Positions 7,573 to 12,542 of a stretch of 12,542 nucleotides of DNA are shown piece by piece. The number at the start of each line of letters is the position of its first letter. Within the stretch, counting starts at the first letter, position 1. The position numbers and the translations under genes were made by a program. This DNA is from Nephromyces sp. MM_2019 (taxonomy: Eukaryota; Apicomplexa; Aconoidasida; Nephromycida): the NCBI GenBank assembly GCA_015657535.1, contig JADHZB010002002.1, positions 276 to 12,817 of the forward strand. The letters are read 5' to 3'. The notes beneath the pieces were generated by a model that was not told the DNA's origin, did no database searches, and worked only from the letters and a program-made list of their open reading frames with translations.

Positions 7573-10500
7573 GTAAGTACACAGTACAAGTTTTTAAGCA
7601 GCCAGTAGATGTAAGTTTGGTGCATTATCATACTGTTTCAACAAAGTGCACACACAAACAAACAGCCACACACGCAAACACGCGCACACAAAAAAAAAGA
7701 CACTATAAATGTGTGTGTAGGCTTTACACGCAGTACGACTTTGAAGTTTTTTTGTACTGCCTCCTCTGAAAAGCCTTTTAGGTTTGCTGATTAAGCACTA
7801 CACTAAGCTGATAAAGTATGCATGTTTGTGTGTGCGTCAGTTTTCGGCCCAAAAGGTGTTAGTTTGTGCTTTTTTATTGTTTCAATATGCTTTTGCAGGT
7901 TAATGATTGTGTTTGTGTTGCTCATGATGACAGTATGTTTATGAAGATGATTTTATGAGTGTGTGAAAAGTAGCGTGTGTTGGTGTGTGCGACTTGAAGA
8001 GAGACTCATATGTGTGTGTGACTTGAAGGGAGTCTCATGTGTTTCTGTTTATGCCCTCAAACACTCTTATTGCGTGTGTGTGACTCTCACCTGCTTGTGT
8101 TTGCGCATTAAGAAGCTCTCGTATGTCTCTTTGAATCCTTCCATGTGTGCGTAATTCTGCACACATGTTTTCAAGGATGTTTGCACACACTTTATAGAAG
8201 GTTGCTTCTTTTTATTTACATTTCCGTGTGTGTTAACTTCTCTTGCGTGTATGTACACCTTTTTATATGCGTTGAAAGCGCTCCTGCTCTTTGCAAATTA
8301 TCCCTTCAATTACCTCCAAAGTTCTGCAATGAATATCTCTGCAGTTCGAGTGTTTAAGTATACTATTAGGTTGTAGAATTTATTGTATTCTAGCTCTATT
8401 TGTGTATGTGTGTGTGCGCGATGTGGTACTCTTCGCGAAAAGTAAGCTATTTTTGGCAATATCTTGGCATGTATCTTCAATATGTATGAGTGCTTCAAAT
8501 AATTCAGAAAGCCGCTTCATTTAACTGCAGCCCTTGTGTGAAGCCTCAGTGAACAGACTACTTGCTCAGGTTAGCTGCCTTCGTCCTGCAGTGTATGTAC
8601 ACCTTTTTTTTTCATTTAAATGCGATAAATTGACTTGAAAATTACATATATACCTGCAATTTCGTCATCATGTTTCTATAGAGAAGCTTCATCTCTAGAT
8701 CTCTTGTGTGTGCTCACCTTGATAGGAAGCTAGCTCTAGGCATGCTAGTTTTGTCGCTAGCTCAATTGGGCTTCAAATAGGAGACTGAATCAGTTTAATG
8801 TGTGAATTCGCACTGATTTATACGGTGTTTTTCCTATTTTACTTCCTCTGAATCCCATTTCACTGCTTTGTGCTGCGAGTTGTTGCTTTCTATTAACTTT
8901 ATCCTTATTTTCTGTGCTTGATTCTTCTGCTCAGGTTTTTCTCATTTTGTTGAGGTCCTTCTCATTCTACTTCGTGTCCTTCATCTTCTTGATTTGATTC
9001 TTCTTCAAATTTGTTTCCTTTTTTTTCCTCTTCATCTTCATTTTCTTCACCATCTTCATCATCATCTTCATCATCATGTTCCTCTTCTTCTTCATCATCA
9101 TGTTCCTCTTCTTCTTCTTCATCATCTTCTTCATCATCTTCTTTATCATCTTTTTCATCATCTTCTTCATCATCTTCATCATCATGTTCCTCTTCTTCTT
9201 CACCATCTTCATCATCTTTTTCATCATCTTCTTCACCTTCTTCATCATCTTCACCTTCTTCTTCATCACCTTCTTCATCATCTTCTTCATCATCTTCTTT
9301 ATCATCTTCTTCATCATGTTCCTTTTCTTCTTCTTCATCATCTTCTTCATCTTCTTCATCATCTTCTTCATCATCTTCTTTATCATGTTCTTCATCATGT
9401 TCCTTTTCTTCTTCACCATCTTCTTCATCATCTTCTTCATCACCTTCTTCATCATCTTCTTCACCATCTTTTTCATCTTCTTCATCATCTTCTTCATCAT
9501 CTTCTTCACCATCTTTTTCATCTTCTTCATCATCTTCTTCATCATCTTCACCATCTTCTTCATCACCTTCTTCATCTTCTTCATCATCTTCTTCTTCATC
9601 TTCTTCTTCTCCCATCCCTTATTCTGCCTCTCCCTGTTCTTCCTCTAGGCTATTGTTTCCGCTCTTTTTCATCTTCAAGTTTCCTTTCTTCTTCTTCTGT
9701 GCTTAGATAACCGTAGAGGAGTTGGTTTACAGCATGGCTTCTCGGGATGTCGTCATGTCTGCAGAGCTTATGAAGCTCATCCTGCAGGTTATGGAGAAAC
9801 TCTTTAGATTTTCAGATTATCGCGAGAAATTTTTTCAAAACCCTAATGTAAGTTCAGTAGCAAGAATGCTTGCCCTTCTCTTTGAGTGAGCTGAATGCTT
9901 GGTAATCACTCTCCAGAAATTTGTGTGTGTGAATGTGTGTGTGAATGTGTGTGTGAGTGCGTATGGTTTTCTTGTGCTTAGCTTTATGAAGTTCGTATAG
10001 TACTAAGCTACGAAAGAGAAGATGAAGATTCTTGTAGGAAGAAGTTGTGTGCAGCTCAGCTTTGAAGCGTACTTGTTCGGCTAATACAGCATCAGGAGTT
10101 TAACCAGCTCTTGCAGAGACTGCAAGCATTAGCAGGCATGCCTACACACACGTTGTTACACACACAGTCCCACACACACGCTCCGACACACACATTCCTA
10201 CGCACACACACTCCCACGCACGCATTCCCACACACACGCACTCCCACACCAAAGTTGCTTTTGGCTTATGCAGCTTAGATCCTTCTTATCTGAGGCAGCC
10301 AAAAGTCCTTACAGCGAAATGCGGGTGATGTTAGCTTTACAGCTGCACATCTTGGCGTGTCAATCTGGAGCACGTAAGTGTTTGTGCAATCTGTCTCAGT
10401 ACTGCCAGTAGTGTTTGTGTGTGTTTGTGTGTGTGTGTGTGTGTTCAGCAACTCTTCTCCTTTCTAGATGGCTTTCGTTGATTTTTTCATAAAATTTGCA

Positions 10501-12432
10501 AGCGAAGATTCCATTCTACGATTTATTGCCAATGAAAACACACACACGCAAATTCAGGCACGCGCGAGTACACACACACACGCACACACATAAAACTTCG
10601 CATATATGTGAACATACAAAGGCATACGCACACAAACATTGACGCACAAGTAGACATGCTCACGCACTCATACACATACAAAGACCCCAGGAACATTCGC
10701 ACACACAGGTAGATATGCACACACACACGAAGTTTCAGCGTTAAGCCACGCTGAAACTTCGTAGTTAAAGAACTACACTTTGTCACTGTTGTCGTTTACT
10801 GTAGATACACTGCACATCTTCTTCACCTTCGGGTACTCAGAATATGTGGCATTATGTAAGCAAACGACATCTGCACACGCAATATCTTGATATAGAAAAC
10901 CCATTGACACACAGAATCCCCGGAAATACGCAGAACAAACCCCCGCACACACACAGAAGCTCTAAAAAAAACTGCAAATCTGGATACTTAGAGCATCAAT
11001 ATATATAGAACCACAACGCAAACACACAAGCGCCCCCCACACACGCAAAACCCCCCAACACACTATGAATCCAGACATGTCTCGTAGATATCTTCTCTGC
11101 CTTATGAATAGTATACAAGATTGCACGCCAAAATAGCTCTCCACACACAGGCCTTCATCTCTCCTGAATAATCATTACTGCCCCTTTTGAAGATTTTCGC
11201 GCACACAGCATTCTCTCTGCCTCTATTCGAAGCCTTCCCAAATGCACGCTTCTCCTCCAGTTTGCTTGTGTGTGTCGGCACGCACCCACATATAATCCTT
11301 AAGGCTTATCTATCTGCCAGGTGGTCACGAAACAATTGAGACTGCGAACTTATTTAGTATTATAGCTCTTCTCCTCTTGGATGAAGAATTGAAGATATCG
11401 GAAAAATCTGCGGAAAGTATACTAGAGGTATATCTGCTGGTTCATAGCCGTTTTTTCCAAGTGTACATACACCTGAGAGAGGATTTTGTGTTTGATTTGA
11501 TGGAAAGTCATAGTGTTTTCGTTTTTTATACTGTAAGTTTTAGCGGATTTTGATGTGTGTTCTTCTTTTTTTTGTCTTTTTTCGTCATTTTGTTTGAGGT
11601 TTTCTTCATTTTCATCTTCTTTTACTCATCCACTACCCATCTTGCTATCATTGTGTTGCTTTCCTGAATGCGAACCCAGAAAAAGTGACGCTTATTCTGT
11701 GAACTTATACGTTGATTTAGAGTGTGTGTGTGTTTTTTTTTGTTTGTTTGTTTGTTTGTTTGGTTATGCTTTTTTGTATTTTTGTTGTATACACTACGCG
11801 CTGATGCTATTTGATATAACCCACCAGTGTATGTACAGCCACCCAGTGGTTTTTTTGGGTGTTTTTGCTTGTGTGTGCGTGGGATTTGATTTGTGAGCAG
11901 CTCTTGCTACCGTATATGTACGTTTGTACTCTCGTGGCTATGGCTTTTGTGAGTGTGTGCGAACTTTTTAGACGGCTAAAATTATTGTATATGCCATAAG
12001 CTCCTTTACATACTTTATGAAGCTTGAAAAATAGTGTAATAGGTGTATCTACACGCGTTAGTATCGTCTACACACGTCTCCTTTTATATAAGATATCGTA
12101 TTGTTAAACGTTTTTTCTGGGTTATATATCGAATGGGTGTACGTACACTCTGTGGATATTCTTTCTTATTGAAATACTGCCCATGATATTTACCTGAAGT
12201 CGTGAGTGTCGTTGTGCGTATGTGTGTGTGTGCGTGTGCTAGTGTCTATGTGTGTGTGGGTTGGATTTGTGTGAAAGCATTTTTATGTTTGTGGTTATGT
12301 TCGAAACTAAACCCTTAAGCGTTTGCTTTTGTTGCCTCCCAGTTGATTTCTAAGGCAACTTGGGCAAAGATCGATTTCTTTGAAGATGATGTTATAGAGA
12401 TGATAAAGACGAAGCTTAAAGATACAAAAGAG
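7483..12432 (+). CDS. 5' part of unrecognised helix-rich split gene (8 exons)
   Basis: Exons: 7483-7572, 8531-8569, 9707-9847, 10090-10151, 10279-10373, 10805-10855, 11321-11532, 12343-12432; the gene runs on past the edge. All junctions agree in phase and together give about 260 residues. The start is ATG in CAAGGATGG; an upstream ATG at 7461 is closed by a stop after nine codons. The protein opens with a Ser/Lys-rich tail (MDNSSSKPSGDSK), then predicted amphipathic helices: FRLPDVAFLRRF, ITVEELVYSMASRD, ELMKLILQVMEKLF, MRVMLALQLHILA, NLFSIIALLLLDEEL, ESILEVYLLVHSRFF, DDVIEMIKTKL. The dense helices and lack of signal peptide fit a soluble alpha-solenoid (ARM/HEAT-like) scaffold, but I recognise no family and this is inference. 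Confidence 0.6.
7573..8530 (+). other. intron, 958 nt, with AC and GT tracts
   Basis: The donor is GTAAGTAC and the acceptor TAACTGCAG. AC-rich sequence at 7647-7692 is followed by several GT-rich stretches (7821-7834, 7964-8090, 8225-8233, 8400-8418). A strong-looking acceptor at 7898 opens only a 34-nt block, which would break phase. Confidence 0.5.
8531..8569 (+). CDS. exon 2 of second gene, 39 nt
   Basis: PLCEASVNRLLAQ between CTGCAG and CAG|GTTAGC. Thirteen codons, phase 0 on both sides, so it could be skipped without changing frame. Confidence 0.45.
8570..9706 (+). other. intron, 1137 nt, with long TTC/ATC repeat
   Basis: The donor is GTTAGC and the acceptor TGTGCTTAG. The second half is a pyrimidine-rich repeat (8985-9610) reaching to about 100 nt before the acceptor. 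The first half is AT-rich with no supported gene. Confidence 0.5.
8985..9610. repeat. (CTTCTTCATCATC)-type imperfect repeat, ~625 bp
   Basis: TTC and ATC trinucleotides in changing order, with CACC and GTTCC variants. All three + frames and two minus frames stay open. One minus frame, 8962-9615, has a true ATG and would give 217 residues that are almost only Asp and Glu. It is listed as a repeat because it lies within a phase-consistent + strand intron. Confidence 0.95.
9707..9847 (+). CDS. exon 3 of second gene
   Basis: Forty-seven codons, phase 0 on both sides, with donor AAT|GTAAGT. It reads ITVEELVYSMASRDVVMSAE, then LMKLILQVMEKLFRFSDYRE, then KFFQNPN. There are two amphipathic helices. 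It is one of the clearest coding blocks of the gene. Confidence 0.7.
9848..10089 (+). other. intron, 242 nt, with 12-bp GT tandem
   Basis: The donor is GTAAGTTC and the acceptor GCTAATACAG. The unit TGTGTGTGTGAA repeats three times at 9922-9957. No extra exon fits phase. Confidence 0.6.
10090..10151 (+). CDS. exon 4 of second gene
   Basis: HQEFNQLLQRLQALAG then MPTHT. The exon starts in phase 0. The end at 10151 (before GTTGTT) is chosen because it gives phase 2, which matches the acceptor at 10278; other endings create a stop. Its last residues fall in AC repeat, so the edge is uncertain. Confidence 0.4.
10152..10278 (+). other. intron, 127 nt, AC-rich
   Basis: Almost the whole intron is CACACA units spaced by short GTCC, GCTCC and TTCC-like words. 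The acceptor is either CAGCTTAG (10278) or TATGCAG (10273). Confidence 0.45.
10279..10373 (+). CDS. exon 5 of second gene
   Basis: SFLSEAAKSPYSEMRVMLAL then QLHILACQSGA, ending in phase 1 before GTAAGT. It encodes one long helix. Confidence 0.65.
10374..10804 (+). other. intron, 431 nt, GT tract then AC tract and hairpin
   Basis: The donor is GTAAGTGT and the acceptor TTTACTGTAG. A GT tract (10411-10444) lies near the 5' end, AC-rich sequence at 10537-10728, and a 15-bp stem hairpin at 10727-10762. Confidence 0.5.
10727..10762. repeat. hairpin, 15-bp perfect stem, 6-nt loop
   Basis: ACGAAGTTTCAGCGT (10727-10741) pairs with 10748-10762 around a TAAGCC loop. It directly follows an AC run and sits about 40 nt before an acceptor. 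Confidence 0.95.
10805..10855 (+). CDS. exon 6 of second gene, 51-nt possible cassette
   Basis: After ACTGTAG and before GTAAGC, TLHIFFTFGYSEYVAL, phase 1 in and out. Because 51 is a multiple of three, exons 5 and 7 join in frame with or without it. Both splice signals are good. Confidence 0.5.
10856..11320 (+). other. intron, 465 nt, AC-rich with a late GT run
   Basis: AC-rich runs are scattered from 10864 to 11060, and a GT run at 11266-11275 lies about 45 nt before the acceptor CTGCCAG. No coding block fits. Confidence 0.5.
11321..11532 (+). CDS. exon 7 of second gene
   Basis: It reads GHETIETANLFSIIALLLLD, then EELKISEKSAESILEVYLLV, then HSRFFQVYIHLREDFVFDLM, ending YT|GTAAGT in phase 0. 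It is the longest coding block of this gene, with alternating hydrophobic helices. One copy of the GTGTACATACAC motif falls inside it (11461-11472, coding VYIH). Confidence 0.7.
11533..12342 (+). other. intron, 810 nt, T- and GT-rich
   Basis: The donor is GTAAGTTT and the acceptor GCCTCCCAG. It contains a T8/(TTTG)n tract (11733-11763), GT runs (11722-11732, 12220-12260) and two copies of the GTGTAYRTACAC motif (11827, 12137). Confidence 0.55.
11733..11763. repeat. T-run plus (TTTG)n
   Basis: A T run leads into about six TTTG units, preceded by a short GT run. Confidence 0.9.
12343..12432 (+). CDS. exon 8 of second gene
   Basis: Thirty codons, phase 0 on both sides: LISKATWAKIDFFEDDVIEM then IKTKLKDTKE, with donor GAG|GTAAAA. 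Acidic loop followed by a basic helix. The gene continues past the window. Confidence 0.65.
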
Positions 12433-12450
12433 GTAAAACTTTTGCTTGAC

Positions 12451-12452
<2 letters not shown>

Positions 12453-12542
<90 letters not shown>
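12453..12542. repeat. (AC)45 microsatellite, cut by window edge
   Basis: A pure AC dinucleotide run begins 20 nt after the donor at 12433 and reaches the window end. It is the longest uninterrupted dinucleotide tract here. Confidence 0.98.

Noticed and set aside
7899..7932. Possible 34-nt exon after TTTTGCAG and before GTATGT
   Set aside because: Its length would shift the frame and put a stop at the start of the next exon.
7963..8357. Cys/Val-rich frames in GT-rich intron sequence on both strands
   Set aside because: They are short, repeat-driven and lie in an intron whose flanking exons agree in phase.
8994..9710. Plus-strand frames of Leu/His, Ser or Phe/Ile repeats through the TTC/ATC array
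   Set aside because: All three forward frames are open with single-residue-type content, as expected of a trinucleotide repeat lying in an intron.
1..12542. CRISPR array, tRNA, rRNA, insertion sequence or prokaryotic operon
   Set aside because: No direct-repeat/spacer regularity, no cloverleaf or rRNA-like sequence, no transposase and no long bacterial-type genes were seen.

Overview
The window looks like nuclear DNA of an intron-rich eukaryote. Short coding blocks alternate with sequence that cannot be translated. Block edges carry GT...AG splice signals (several donors read GTAAGT, GTAAGC or GTAAAA), and the reading phase is kept from block to block. No bacterial features, RNA genes, transposons or CRISPR arrays were seen. 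The sequence is moderately AT-rich and its non-coding part is full of AC and GT simple repeats. I cannot fix the lineage; a protist (possibly an alveolate) is a guess only.

Layout. (1) 327-4580, + strand: the 3' part of a split gene of at least seven exons whose 5' end lies left of the window. Its C-terminal half fits the thioredoxin-like tail of class A FAD-dependent aromatic hydroxylases (phenol hydroxylase / RdmE-like), with [16 protein letters not shown] and [10 protein letters not shown] in the expected order. (2) 4581-7482: intergenic or unresolved. It holds two long perfect palindromes, a degenerate duplicated segment, a weak minus-strand exon candidate and a short Snf7-like fragment that ends at a stop. 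(3) 7483 to the right edge, + strand: the 5' part of a second split gene. It begins MDNSSSKPSG and has eight phase-compatible exons giving about 260 residues of a helix-rich protein I do not recognise, possibly an alpha-solenoid. It continues beyond the window.

The most interesting signals are non-coding. Several introns carry both GT-rich and AC-rich tracts that could pair in the RNA and loop out intron sequence. A near-palindromic 12-mer, GTGTAYRTACAC, recurs about nine times from 5.4 kb to 12.1 kb and sits at the exact centre of a 40-bp perfect palindrome. The two genes show no evident functional link. All exon models are hand-derived and need transcript support.
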